DNA of 64,000 nt from Fibrobacteria bacterium. GTDB lineage: Bacteria; Fibrobacterota; Fibrobacteria; UBA11236. A model generated the notes under the pieces. The model searched no databases. It worked only from the letters and a program-made list of their open reading frames with translations, and was not told the DNA's origin. The stretch lies in assembly GCA_025360005.1 (NCBI GenBank), contig JANYDA010000058.1, forward strand, positions 43,851-107,850. The letters run 5' to 3'. Of this stretch, positions 46,229 to 55,272 are shown in pieces. Each line of letters starts with the position of its first letter. The stretch's first letter is position 1. The position numbers and the translations under genes are program-made.

Positions 46229-47375
46229 ATGCAGCTCTCCTCCGTTTCCATCCAGCGTCCCGTCCTGACCCGCGTCCTCAATCTGGCCATCGTCCTGTTC
46301 GGGCTTATCGCCATGGAAAGCCTGGGCGTGCGCGATTTTCCCGCCGTCGATCCGCCCATCGTTTCCGTCACCACCACCTATAACGGCGCCAATCCATGGC
46401 GCTGGCCTTGATCCTGTTCCGTTCCCTGCCTTCGGAAATCGCCCCGTTGGAAGAGAAGGGCCGCCTCAGCATCACCGTCACCGCGCAGGAAGGGGCCACC
46501 TTCGACTACATGGACGCGCTGATAAACAGGATGATCCCCTTTATCGACCGGGAAGCGCCGGAAGCGGTGGCCATCATCTCGCAGACCTCGCCCGGCGGCG
46601 GGACCGGGGGTATCAACCGCGGTACCTTGCAACTGGTCCTGAGCGAAAGCGATAAACGCAAGCGGACGCAAGGGGAAATCGCCTCCGCCCTCACGCGCAA
46701 GCTCAAGCAATTCTCGGACGTGCGGGTTTCCGTGACGCAGGAGCAGACCATCGGGGGCCGGCGCAGCGGGGATCCGGTGCAGTTCATCATCCAGTCCCCG
46801 GACTTTTCCAAGCTGCGCGAGAAGCTGCCGGTATTGCTGGATCGGGCCGCCAAGGAGCCGGCCCTCCAGAACCTGGACGTGAACCTCAAGTTCACCAAGC
46901 CGGAGATCAACCTGGAGATCGATAGGGACAAGGCGCGTGCGCTGGGCGTGTCCGCCCTGGACCACCGCCCTCAGCGGCCCGGCCAGGGACTTCGTGGAAG
47001 TTCCTCCACCTTGCTCTTCGCCTTCCTGCTGGCCCTGGTGCTCATCTATATGGTGCTGGCAGCCCAGTTCGAAAGCTTCCGGGATCCTTTCATCGTCATG
47101 CTCACGGTGTCGCTGGCTTTCGCGGGCGCGCTTTTGACGCTCTGGTACTTCCGGCAAACGTTGAACATCTTCAGCCAGATAGGCATCATCATGCTCATCG
47201 GCCTGGTGACCAAGAACGGCATCCTCATCGCCGAGTTCGTGAACCATAAGCGGGGCGAAGGCCTGCCGCTGCGGGAAGCCATCCTGGCGGGGGCCATCTC
47301 GCGCTTCCGGCCCATCCTGATGACCAGTTTCGCCACTGCGCTGGGGGCCCTGCCCATCGCTTTGGCCTTGGGCGC
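46229..47375 (+). pseudogene. RND (AcrB-type) efflux transporter, internally deleted pseudogene
   Basis: Begins normally: MQLSSVSIQRPVLTRVLNLAIVLFGLIAMESLGVRDFP ... TTTYNGANP. It then jumps near 46395 into the middle of the protein (ALILFRSLPSEIAPLEEKGRLSI) in another frame, skipping ~450 residues. It continues through a periplasmic domain to ALGVSALD, jumps again (~46965) to the TALSGPARDF segment in a shifted frame, then runs through STLLFAFLLALVLIYMVLAAQFESFRDP, later helices and RFRPILMTSFATALGALPIALALGAGA before breaking off. A working RND pump is ~1030 residues; here ~380 remain. No membrane-fusion partner is nearby. Confidence 0.8.
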
Positions 47376-47432
47376 CGGCGCCCGCCCCGGCAGGCACGCC
47401 GCAAGAGCCGCTAGTAAAGGGAACGGCTTTTA

Positions 47433-47585
47433 TCAGCCCCTGCGCTTGAAGAATTGCACGGCGCGCTCATGCTTCTCCGCGGCCGCCCGCGTTTTGAACG
47501 TACCCAGATTGCGCCGCTTGCCGGTTTTGACGTCCTTCTTCCGGGAATACAAACGGTACCCGCCCGCCGGTAATTTGCGAATCAT
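47433..47585 (-). CDS. Small basic conserved protein (50 residues)
   Basis: The ATG at 47583-47585 has an AAGGAGG ribosome site. The protein reads MIRKLPAGGYRLYSRKKD and ends KHERAVQFFKRRG, with the TGKRRNLGTFKTRAAAEKHE centre typical of a short uncharacterised family seen in many bacteria. The fold is probably a small three-stranded/one-helix nucleic-acid-binding-like unit, judging from its charge. It runs against the broken end of the RND pseudogene. Function unknown. Confidence 0.8.
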   Translation of the reverse strand: MIRKLPAGGYRLYSRKKDVKTGKRRNLGTFKTRAAAEKHERAVQFFKRRG

Positions 47586-47654
47586 ACTCTCCTCCTTTTC
47601 CTTCCCTGAATATCGATTTCTAAGCGGCGGATGGAATGCTACTTTGCAGGAAAC

Positions 47655-49175
47655 ATGAGCGCGCCCAAAACCGATTATCTCCGCAAAATCCTCACCGCCC
47701 AAGTCTATGATGTGGCCATCGAGTCGCCGCTGGACCCGGCCCCCAACCTCTCCGCGCGCATACGCAACCGCGTGCTGCTCAAGCGCGAAGACATGCAGCC
47801 GGTGTTCAGCTTCAAGCTGCGCGGCGCCTACAACAAAATGGCCGGGCTTACCGCCGCCGCCCTCAAGCGCGGGGTGATCTGCGCCTCCGCGGGCAACCAT
47901 GCGCAGGGCGTGGCGCTCTCCGCGCGCAAGCTGGGCGCCCGCGCCGTCATCGTAATGCCCACCACCACGCCGAGCATCAAGATAAACGCGGTCAAGGCCC
48001 TGGGCGCGGAAGTGGTCCTGGCCGGAGAATCCTACTCCGACGCCTATGTACATGCGGTAAAGCTTGAGAAAGCGGGCAAGCTCACCTTTGTGCATCCTTA
48101 TGACGATCCGGAAGTCATCGCCGGGCAAGGCACCATCGGCGTGGAGATTTTAAGGCAGCATCCCAAACCCATCCATGCCATCTTCTGCTGCGTAGGCGGC
48201 GGCGGGCTATTGGCGGGCATCGCCGCGTACGTCAAGCGGGTGCGCCCGGAAATCAAGGTAATCGGCGTAGAGGCGGTGGACGCGGACGCCATGACGCGCT
48301 CGCTGGCCGCGGGCCGTCGGATCACGCTCAAGCAAGTGGGGCTGTTCGCGGACGGCGCGGCCGTGAAGCAGGTGGGCGCGGAAACCTTCCGGCTCTGCCG
48401 GGAGCATGTGGACGGAATGGTGCTGGTGGACAACGACGCCATCTGCGCGGCCATCAAGGACGTGTTCGAGGATACCCGCAGCATCCTGGAGCCGGCCGGA
48501 GCGCTTGCGCTCGCGGGAGCCAAGGAATACGCCAAGCGCAACGGGCTCGGCGGCAAGACCCTGATCGCCGTCGCCAGCGGCGCCAACATGAATTTCGATC
48601 GCCTCCGTTTCGTGGCGGAACGCGCGGAAGTGGGAGAGCATCGGGAAACCGTGCTGGCGGTGACCATCCCGGAAAAGCCCGGCTCCTTCGAGAAATTCTG
48701 CCGGCTACTGGGCCGCCGGGAAGTAACCGAATTCAATTACCGCTTCGCCGACGCCAAGCTGGCGCGTGTCTTTGTGGGAGTGGCCATCCAGGACCGCGAG
48801 GAAGGCCTGCGGCTGGTGGAAAACCTGCGGCGCCACCACCTGCCCTGCCTGGATCTGAGCGATGATGAAATGGCCAAGAGCCATATCCGCTATATGGTGG
48901 GCGGCCATGCCGCTCAAGCCTCCGATGAGCGCCTCTATCGGTTCGCGTTTCCGGAGCGCCCCGGCGCGCTTCTCAACTTCCTGGACACGCTGAGATCGGA
49001 TTGGAACATCAGCCTCTTCCATTACCGCAACCACGGATCCGACTTCGGCCGCGTACTGGTAGGCATGCAAGTGCCTCCCTCCGATACGCCGGCCTTCCGC
49101 GCCTTCCTGGAACGGCTGGGGTATGAATACGTGGACGAAACGGCCAATCCCGCCTACAGGATGTTCCTTGGGTAA
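47655..49175 (+). CDS. ilvA: Biosynthetic threonine dehydratase
   Basis: A 506-residue PLP enzyme making 2-oxobutanoate for isoleucine synthesis. The ATG at 47655 follows CAGGAAAC. PLP-binding Lys54 is in FSFKLRGAYNK; the phosphate-binding loop is VGGGGLLAG; ASAGNHAQGVAL and DEDTRSILEPAGAL-like segments are present. From about residue 330, two ACT-like regulatory repeats occur (LAVTIPEKPGSFEKFCRLLG and YRFAFPERPGALLNFLDTL), so it is the long, isoleucine-regulated form. It is convergent with the TfoX-like gene, eight bases apart. Confidence 0.94.
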   Translation: MSAPKTDYLRKILTAQVYDVAIESPLDPAPNLSARIRNRVLLKREDMQPVFSFKLRGAYNKMAGLTAAALKRGVICASAGNHAQGVALSARKLGARAVIVMPTTTPSIKINAVKALGAEVVLAGESYSDAYVHAVKLEKAGKLTFVHPYDDPEVIAGQGTIGVEILRQHPKPIHAIFCCVGGGGLLAGIAAYVKRVRPEIKVIGVEAVDADAMTRSLAAGRRITLKQVGLFADGAAVKQVGAETFRLCREHVDGMVLVDNDAICAAIKDVFEDTRSILEPAGALALAGAKEYAKRNGLGGKTLIAVASGANMNFDRLRFVAERAEVGEHRETVLAVTIPEKPGSFEKFCRLLGRREVTEFNYRFADAKLARVFVGVAIQDREEGLRLVENLRRHHLPCLDLSDDEMAKSHIRYMVGGHAAQASDERLYRFAFPERPGALLNFLDTLRSDWNISLFHYRNHGSDFGRVLVGMQVPPSDTPAFRAFLERLGYEYVDETANPAYRMFLG

Positions 49176-49183
49176 CGCGCAGG

Positions 49184-49612
49184 TTACGGAAGATCCCGGA
49201 CCCGGCGCTTCCTGGGTGTTGCCTTGGGTGGCTCCGGCTTTGCGGGTTCCGCCCCGGAAGGTTTCGCCCGGGAAGGTTTTGCCTTGGAGGATTTCGCGGC
49301 GGGATTGAATTCCAGCGCCAGCCCGATCCAGAACCGGAAATCCTTTTCCGACTTCATCCCATGCGCATGCACGTAGATGAAGCCCCGGTATTCCCTGCCT
49401 TTCATGACAACGGTTTCCGCCCCCTTCCTCTTGAGCGCGGCGGCGTGCATTGCAGGATCGATGCGGCACATCATCCGTTCGTCCCCCACGCTAACGCACA
49501 TTTTGCCGTCCACCATGAAGGCGGTGCCGCGGAACATCCGCTTTTCCTCCACATCGGAGCGGTTCGCCAATGCCTGGCGCACCCTCTCCGCCATCGCCTC
49601 GTTATGCGCCAT
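49184..49612 (-). CDS. TfoX N-terminal-domain protein with Lys/Pro/Ala tail
   Basis: A 142-residue protein. Residues 1-100 match the TfoX N-terminal domain: KRMFRGTAFMVDGKMCVSVG, then MCRIDPAMHAAALKRKGA and GREYRGFIYVHAHGMKSEKDFRFWIGLAL. The C-terminal ~40 residues are a degenerate KAKPS-type repeat tail, probably a disordered basic segment that could bind nucleic acid. Stand-alone TfoX_N proteins are common and mostly uncharacterised; only the two-domain Haemophilus/Vibrio TfoX is tied to competence. Confidence 0.82.
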   Translation of the reverse strand: MAHNEAMAERVRQALANRSDVEEKRMFRGTAFMVDGKMCVSVGDERMMCRIDPAMHAAALKRKGAETVVMKGREYRGFIYVHAHGMKSEKDFRFWIGLALEFNPAAKSSKAKPSRAKPSGAEPAKPEPPKATPRKRRVRDLP

Positions 49613-49713
49613 GACTTCCGCCTCTCCGGACGCCTCGCGCCGGGCATTCCATGGTTAACCCTGCCCCGGTACTTATCGCCGGACAGCAGGAAAAATAGCT
49701 TTACGGTTTCCGA

Positions 49714-50790
49714 TCATGGGCTCATGCCCTTGCGGAAGGCCTCCCGGAGCAGGTATTCGGACATGGACCAGGCATCCTTGGCTCCGGCGGGGAACCGTCC
49801 GGAGAAATCCGATTGCGGGGACGTCCCCCCTTTCGCTTCGTTCCGTTCCGTTTTCTTTTCCAGGATTTTGCCCGCGACTTTGGCGATCTTTCTCTCTACG
49901 GTTTTCACAAAGCCCTTGTCCTTTTGCGCCTCCGCATTCTCCTGTATCGCAAAGTCATGCAATTCCGATTGCACCGTTCCCGTATATCCGCCTCCGGCCG
50001 CATTGGCATGGACTTCCAAATCCAGACGCCCGCTTTTCACGGCTATGTCCGCATAGGCACGCAATGCGGAATTCATGGTTTTCAATTCCAGACCCGGAAG
50101 GGAAAAATCGAGTTTGAATGTCGGCGCCGCGGCCTCCGGTTGCAGTCGGATGCGGAAGCGGAAAGAACCCGACTTCCCCAAGCGGCCCGCGGCTTCCATT
50201 CCGGCCCAGCGCGCGGAATCCTCTCCCCCGCGGAAAAGGTTCTCAGCCCGGATTTCCAGATCGTGGACCGATATTTCCACTTTCGGATTCGCATGCGGAT
50301 CCTGGAAATGGGTTTCGCCCTGGTGAATGGCGAACCGGCTCAGCCGGAAAAGAGTGAGCCTATGCAGCAACGGCCGCCAGTCCGGACGGGAGATCGGCCG
50401 GGTGGCATTCGGACCGGGATCGAGGCCGATATCCAGAGCGGGACCGAAGGCTTCCACCTCCTCCGTGATCGGCGTGCGGAACAATCTCTTTTGCCTGAGC
50501 GTGGATGTTATTCGATCGGCCGTAAAAGGGGTAACCGGCATTTCCTTTTGGCGCAGAGTGACGCCTTGCAATTCGTAGGACCCTTGCAGAATGTGGACCG
50601 CGACATTTTTCACCGTCCAGCCATAGCCTCCGTTCTCGCCCGCGTTTTCATTGATGCGATGGCGGATCCAGGCGGGCAGCGCCACCTCGATGCCGACCAC
50701 GATCACCGCTAAAAGAACCAGGAACACGGCGAGGGCGACAGTCAGACCGTGATGGGATTCCCGGGCAGGCGGGTGCGGCTTGATGGGCAT
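49714..50790 (-). CDS. DUF748/AsmA-like envelope protein
   Basis: A 358-residue protein starting at ATG 50788-50790. One N-terminal membrane helix (LTVALAVFLVLLAVIVVGIEVALPAWI) is followed by a long periplasmic region typical of DUF748 proteins: VAVHILQGSYELQGVTLRQKE, then RFAIHQGETHFQDPHANPKVEISVHDLEI and VKSGRLDLEVHANAAGGGYTGTV. It ends with a charged helix. Such proteins resemble bridge-type lipid-transport or envelope-maintenance proteins; this one is short for the class. A TATCAT/ATGATA inverted repeat at 50832-50849 lies in its upstream region. Confidence 0.7.
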   Translation of the reverse strand: MPIKPHPPARESHHGLTVALAVFLVLLAVIVVGIEVALPAWIRHRINENAGENGGYGWTVKNVAVHILQGSYELQGVTLRQKEMPVTPFTADRITSTLRQKRLFRTPITEEVEAFGPALDIGLDPGPNATRPISRPDWRPLLHRLTLFRLSRFAIHQGETHFQDPHANPKVEISVHDLEIRAENLFRGGEDSARWAGMEAAGRLGKSGSFRFRIRLQPEAAAPTFKLDFSLPGLELKTMNSALRAYADIAVKSGRLDLEVHANAAGGGYTGTVQSELHDFAIQENAEAQKDKGFVKTVERKIAKVAGKILEKKTERNEAKGGTSPQSDFSGRFPAGAKDAWSMSEYLLREAFRKGMSP

Positions 50791-51085
50791 TCTGACCGCT
50801 AAACTAGCTTCCCCGCCAGGGCCGGGGAACATATCATCGGGGAATGATAATCCGTTTCGACACCTATTAAAGAACCCGGGGCCGGCCGCTTTCCGGTCAA
50901 CATCCAATCGGATGCCGTTCAATCCTTGACCGATCCCGGTCGATACCGCAGGCGAGGCTCGCGTTCCCGGCCATGCCAAGGCGAGCGGATTCCAACCGAT
51001 ATCAGCCCAAGCGCGTCGGAATCGGTCCTTCCATCTTAGCCTATCCCCACGGTCACCGTGCTTGATCCCTTGGCACAAATATTGA
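50791..51085. other. Divergent intergenic region
   Basis: About 300 bp between the DUF748-like gene and the glycosyltransferase. It holds the TATCAT/ATGATA inverted repeat (50832-50849). No RNA or coding feature is visible. Confidence 0.5.
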
Positions 51086-51118
51086 TTTCCGGTCCTTCTG
51101 CGCGCCAAGGAGAACCCT

Positions 51119-52417
51119 ATCGAGACTTTACCGGATGGAAACCCCATTGGTATAAAAACCATTTTAGCGGTCGCATTCCTGCTGCGCCTCTTTTTCCTAA
51201 TCGTAACGCCTTTCGACGATCAACATCGCAACCACGGCATCATCGGGTTCAACGATGAGATGTCCCATATCCACTTCGTCGGATATCTGGCCGAGCACCG
51301 CCGATTGCCGGTACAAACCCATTCCGTGCTGGATCCGGATGCGTTCGAAAGGAATGAGTTTGAATATTACCAGGCCCCGCTTTACTACGTGCTGGCCGCG
51401 CCTTGTTATTCCCTGGCCGAGCACCTCATTCCGGGAACGGGTCCGTACGCCATCCGGTTGGTCTCCTTGGCTTTGGGAGTACTCACCGTGGCTGCAGCCA
51501 ACCGGGCGGGCTCGGCGTTCGATCGCCGCACGGGCATCTGGTGCGCCGGCATGCTGGCGATTTTCCCCACCGCGGCTTATTTCACCGCCATCGCCACCAA
51601 CGATTCGCTGGCCTGGCTTATCGGCGCCTTGTGGCTGGGAGCTTTGCTCCGTTCCCGGGACCTGAACGGGCTCCCGCGCCAAATGCGATTTGCCATCCTC
51701 ATCGCGATGGGTCTCCTCGCTAAAAGCTCGCTGCTGTGTCTGGCCCCATTGGTTTTTCTCAAGCCGTTCCTGGCTTGGCGCTCAGGGGGACGGTTAAGGC
51801 AATTGCTGGCGCCGGTAAAAGTGTGCGCCATGGCGCTTGCCATGGTTATCCCTTACTACATCCGGAATGTGCGATTATACGGAAGCCCCTTGGCACTGGA
51901 CACGGGAGCCGGAGCGCAAGCCGGCTTTCTCGGGCATCCCTCCCTGCATCGGGTGTATGAATTCCTGTCCTGGACGGTGGTGACCTTCTGGGATCCCGTC
52001 AACATCCCCATGGGCTTCCACAACGCGCCGGCAAAGGCCCTGCTGGTTTTTTCCACAGCGGCCTGCGCGGCGATATTGGCCCTGGGCTGGCGTAAGCTCC
52101 TGCGGCGGCCCGCCTCCCTGGGCCCCAATCATCTCCTGGTCTTGTCCGCGCCGGCCATGTCATTCGCAGGTTACCTCTGGTACAATTTGCGGTTCCCGCA
52201 AAGCGATGCCCGCCTCATGTTCCCCTCGCTCGCGGCGCTTTTGATCGTTTCCATACAGGCGTGGCGCGCTTTGTGGGGCCACGCCGATTTCCGGGCCGGG
52301 GAAACTCCGGGCGTCCGCATCCATGGGGCGCCGGCAACTCCGCCCGCAGTTCGCAATATTGCGGATGGAATCGTTGCAAGTGAGGGGCGTTCATATCGCA
52401 ATGGGCCGGTTCCGTAA
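51119..52417 (+). CDS. GT-C type integral membrane glycosyltransferase-like protein; start codon unclear
   Basis: A ~432-residue polytopic protein of the ArnT/PMT-like GT-C class. The first helix (TILAVAFLLRLFFLIVTPF) is followed by the acidic loop FNDEMSHIHFVGYLAEHRRLP, whose DE pair corresponds to the catalytic acid of GT-C enzymes, then NEFEYYQAPLYYVLA and about ten more helices. The first in-frame ATG (51260) would remove helix 1 and the loop. The frame is open upstream to 51086 without ATG, GTG or TTG. A strong AAGGAGA (51107-51113) sits five bases before an ATC at 51119, used here as a tentative start. Confidence 0.65.
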   Translation: METLPDGNPIGIKTILAVAFLLRLFFLIVTPFDDQHRNHGIIGFNDEMSHIHFVGYLAEHRRLPVQTHSVLDPDAFERNEFEYYQAPLYYVLAAPCYSLAEHLIPGTGPYAIRLVSLALGVLTVAAANRAGSAFDRRTGIWCAGMLAIFPTAAYFTAIATNDSLAWLIGALWLGALLRSRDLNGLPRQMRFAILIAMGLLAKSSLLCLAPLVFLKPFLAWRSGGRLRQLLAPVKVCAMALAMVIPYYIRNVRLYGSPLALDTGAGAQAGFLGHPSLHRVYEFLSWTVVTFWDPVNIPMGFHNAPAKALLVFSTAACAAILALGWRKLLRRPASLGPNHLLVLSAPAMSFAGYLWYNLRFPQSDARLMFPSLAALLIVSIQAWRALWGHADFRAGETPGVRIHGAPATPPAVRNIADGIVASEGRSYRNGPVP

Positions 52418-52513
52418 CAGTGCCGACCTGGCCGGCAATCGCGGCCCAGGCCGCTGCCATTCCCGATGCATTAACTAAATGCGATCCATAAACGGAGGGG
52501 TTTATCCGCTGCG

Positions 52514-53827
52514 CTAATTCATCTTCTTGATTTCCGCGAGCCGATAGGTCAAAGTCTGGGCATCCTGTGAAAGCGGGCCTGCATTCCAAAGGACCGTTCC
52601 CTCTTGGCCCACCACCTGCCGCCGCAGGAAGCCGTCGAATACCGGGCTATGATCATAGTTCTGCAGGCTCAGGGATCCGTCTCCTTTGTCTTCCGCGAAG
52701 AAAATGGTCGGCACGTCGGGAGGCGCGAGACTCCCATCCGTGGGATAGGAGTTCAGCGTAGCCGCCACGACATTGTCGCCGATAAGGTACAGCTCCAGGC
52801 GCATACCATAGGTTCCCCGGGCCCAGGCCGTATCGATCTGCACGGAGAACTCATAGGTCTCGCGCATCACGTCCTCCCCTTCGCGATAAGGCACGGCGGT
52901 CGCCTTCAGGAAGGGAACGTGGACATATGCGGAAGAATCCGCGGATACGATATCGCCGTTGATTCCCGTGTTGCTGTGATCATTCTGGCCGGCATACAGG
53001 AAATCCAGCGGATTGAAGACGAGCAGGACGTTCCACTTTCCGGAAGGGACGAATTTGACGATGGGCTGGCCTGCCGAATCCCGGCCCACGGTATCCGCCA
53101 GGGTCACGGCGCTGTCCAGATCGGCTTCGGTCAAATGCAGGGGTTTCAGGAAACGGAACCAGGTGCCGCCGTTGTTCTTGCGCACGATGGCTTCCTCGGC
53201 AGGGCCTTGCAGCAGGGATTGGGAAGGCTCGGTGATATAATAGGCATTGTCATTGCCGTTGCTGTTGGGATAAAGATGCCGCGTCACCGGCCCGTCATGG
53301 GTGAAAACCGTGTCGCCCCCAGGCAGCGGAATGGCGGAACGGACGCGGAAGAACGGCGCCCAATTGATGACTACCCAATGGTAGTCGCCCGTATCCCGCA
53401 GGGTGAATGGTTTGCTGGATGCGATGCGTCCGATGCTGGCCTGGCTGCAGAAGTCGATATAGTGCCGACTCCATGCCGGATCGCGGGCCATGGTAGTATC
53501 TACCGAATTATGATCCCCGATGTCCTGGGAGAAAAGCGGCAGTACTCCGGATATCCCGGACCAGCCGCTGCCGCTGGTGGTCAGGTCCTTGGCGAGCGAA
53601 ATATCGGACACGGCCACCTGGAAGCTTTCCAGCCCCGAACCGCCGCTAGGGGCGACGCGCGCCAAAGCGTTCCTGCCTCCATTGATGGATGGGACCAGGC
53701 GGATTCTGCCTGCCGTGGATCCTCCGGAATCGCTGGACGATCCGAAATCGATGCATCCTGAGCATAGAAAGACAGAGACAAAAGCGGAGACGCATCCCAC
53801 AAAAGCAAGCCCGTTGGTGATACGCAT
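52514..53827 (-). CDS. Lipoprotein of unknown function, Fibrobacterota-type
   Basis: A 437-residue lipoprotein: signal ending VFLCSGC, then a Ser/Gly linker (DFGSSSDSGGS) and a beta-rich domain. The start GRIRLVPSINGG ... LESFQVAVSDISLAKDL resembles the opening of DUF4382-like domains, and AVPYREGEDVMRETYEFSVQIDTAWARGTYGM reads like a second sandwich. The end, QTLTYRLAEIKKMN, is short and charged. It is likely to sit on the outer membrane. No operon partner. Confidence 0.62.
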   Translation of the reverse strand: MRITNGLAFVGCVSAFVSVFLCSGCIDFGSSSDSGGSTAGRIRLVPSINGGRNALARVAPSGGSGLESFQVAVSDISLAKDLTTSGSGWSGISGVLPLFSQDIGDHNSVDTTMARDPAWSRHYIDFCSQASIGRIASSKPFTLRDTGDYHWVVINWAPFFRVRSAIPLPGGDTVFTHDGPVTRHLYPNSNGNDNAYYITEPSQSLLQGPAEEAIVRKNNGGTWFRFLKPLHLTEADLDSAVTLADTVGRDSAGQPIVKFVPSGKWNVLLVFNPLDFLYAGQNDHSNTGINGDIVSADSSAYVHVPFLKATAVPYREGEDVMRETYEFSVQIDTAWARGTYGMRLELYLIGDNVVAATLNSYPTDGSLAPPDVPTIFFAEDKGDGSLSLQNYDHSPVFDGFLRRQVVGQEGTVLWNAGPLSQDAQTLTYRLAEIKKMN

Positions 53828-54045
53828 AGAAACCTCGTTTTGATGTGCTGCTTGAGAGTCTAGGGGATGGCTGCGAATTTTTCAAGGCGGGTCCGGGCGG
53901 CCGACCGCTGGCGCATTGCCAGCGAAAAAGCCCGCAGCCGGTTATTCCATTTTTCCCCGTGGCTTTAGACTGTGAATGGGTAGAACTATTTCCTCCCGCA
54001 AAATCAGAATCCGGGTAAGCCGGATCCCGCGATAAGGGAACAACC

Positions 54046-55254
54046 ATGAAGAAAACCTCCTGGGGCAAGCATTTGACGGTTTTGGTTTTTTTGGCGCGCG
54101 CGGCGAACGCGGATGTCATTCAGGGAAGCGTCATGGACGCGGGAACCGATGCGCCGCTGGAAGGAGTCAAGGTAGCCAGCGACTCCGCCCATGCCGCCTT
54201 TACCGGACCCGACGGCAAATTCAATCTGACCACCCAAGATGCCACCCTAGCGCTGGCGCCCTCGAAATCACGCGAACCAGGCTTGGCTCCTTCCCAAAAA
54301 TCCCGCCTCTTCACCGCGATTAATCCCCTACCCGCGGGAAGCTGGGCGTGGTTCAACCTGCTGGGCCGGCCGGTAGGCTTCCATGTGGCGGCGAACCGGA
54401 TAGCCAACGCGGGTCAGAAGCATCCATCCCAAGAGGATGCCGGCCTCGCCAAGGCCTCCGCCGGCCAGGCCATGAATGCATTGCGTTTTGAAAAAGCCGG
54501 ATACCTTCCCGTGGCCAAGGACGTGGACGGCAGCCGCAGCGACGTTAACGTGCGGATGCAGGCCGTCCCTGCGGGCGGCGATGTAGATGCCTGGTACGAG
54601 GCCGAAGCGCCCGGGAATATATTGTTCAACATCCTGGGCGCGGGCGGGCGAACCAAGTGCTCAACCACCTGCACCGGCGCGCCCAAAGAAGGCAGCATTT
54701 GCTGCATGGGCGGCTACAAAATCACCCAGCTCCTGGGCCGCTGCAACACCAAAGCCGCCTCGTCCAACACCAAAGCGTGCCTGAACGACCAAGGGCCCGG
54801 AGGCGCCGGCGTCACCTTCACCGGGGTGAAGATCCCTAAAGCAGGTAGCTACGATGTTACCTGGTGGTACCACGCCGGTTCATTCGATAACTGGAACGAT
54901 CACGATTGCGGCGGCAAACCCGCTCCGGCATGGATGACTTATTTCAATCCCAACGCGAATCCCCAGCCGGGTTGCCGCCCGCATCTCATCGCGGTCAACG
55001 GCAAGGAAGTCGATGGGTCCCAAGGCGAACGGTTCTGGCAATTCCCGGTTTATGGCGGCAGTTGGGACGTGCTTCATGCGGCAACCACCACCCTGACCCT
55101 GGCGGCCGGGGAGAACACGGTGCAACTGGCGGCCCCGCGCATCGGCGATCTGGATGCCGTGGACATCGATGCCATCCACGTGCAGACCGCCGACAAAGGC
55201 GAGCCGCCCAAGGTGGTTGCGCCAACCGCTTTGGCCGGTGACGGGCGCAAATAG
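54046..55254 (+). CDS. Secreted protein: split regulatory-like module plus CBM-like domain
   Basis: A 402-residue secreted protein with AAGGGA before the ATG and a signal ending RAANA. Residues ~22-65 start a carboxypeptidase-regulatory-like sandwich (VIQGSVMDAGTDAPLEGVKV ... GKFNLTT). An insert follows with a shortened sorting-domain-like piece (AWFNLLGRPVGFHV), then LRFEKAGYLPVAKDVDGSRSDVNVRM closes the sandwich. The C-terminal part (~185-380) begins DAWYEAEAPGN and has GGYKITQLLG, VKIPKAGSYDVTWWYHAG and a VQLAAPRIGDLDAVDIDAI end, as in CBM35/CBM6-type sugar-binding sandwiches. Eight cysteines are in this domain. Same N-terminal layout as the protein at 40701. Confidence 0.72.
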   Translation: MKKTSWGKHLTVLVFLARAANADVIQGSVMDAGTDAPLEGVKVASDSAHAAFTGPDGKFNLTTQDATLALAPSKSREPGLAPSQKSRLFTAINPLPAGSWAWFNLLGRPVGFHVAANRIANAGQKHPSQEDAGLAKASAGQAMNALRFEKAGYLPVAKDVDGSRSDVNVRMQAVPAGGDVDAWYEAEAPGNILFNILGAGGRTKCSTTCTGAPKEGSICCMGGYKITQLLGRCNTKAASSNTKACLNDQGPGGAGVTFTGVKIPKAGSYDVTWWYHAGSFDNWNDHDCGGKPAPAWMTYFNPNANPQPGCRPHLIAVNGKEVDGSQGERFWQFPVYGGSWDVLHAATTTLTLAAGENTVQLAAPRIGDLDAVDIDAIHVQTADKGEPPKVVAPTALAGDGRK

Positions 55255-55272
55255 CTCCGGCTTATCTATTGA

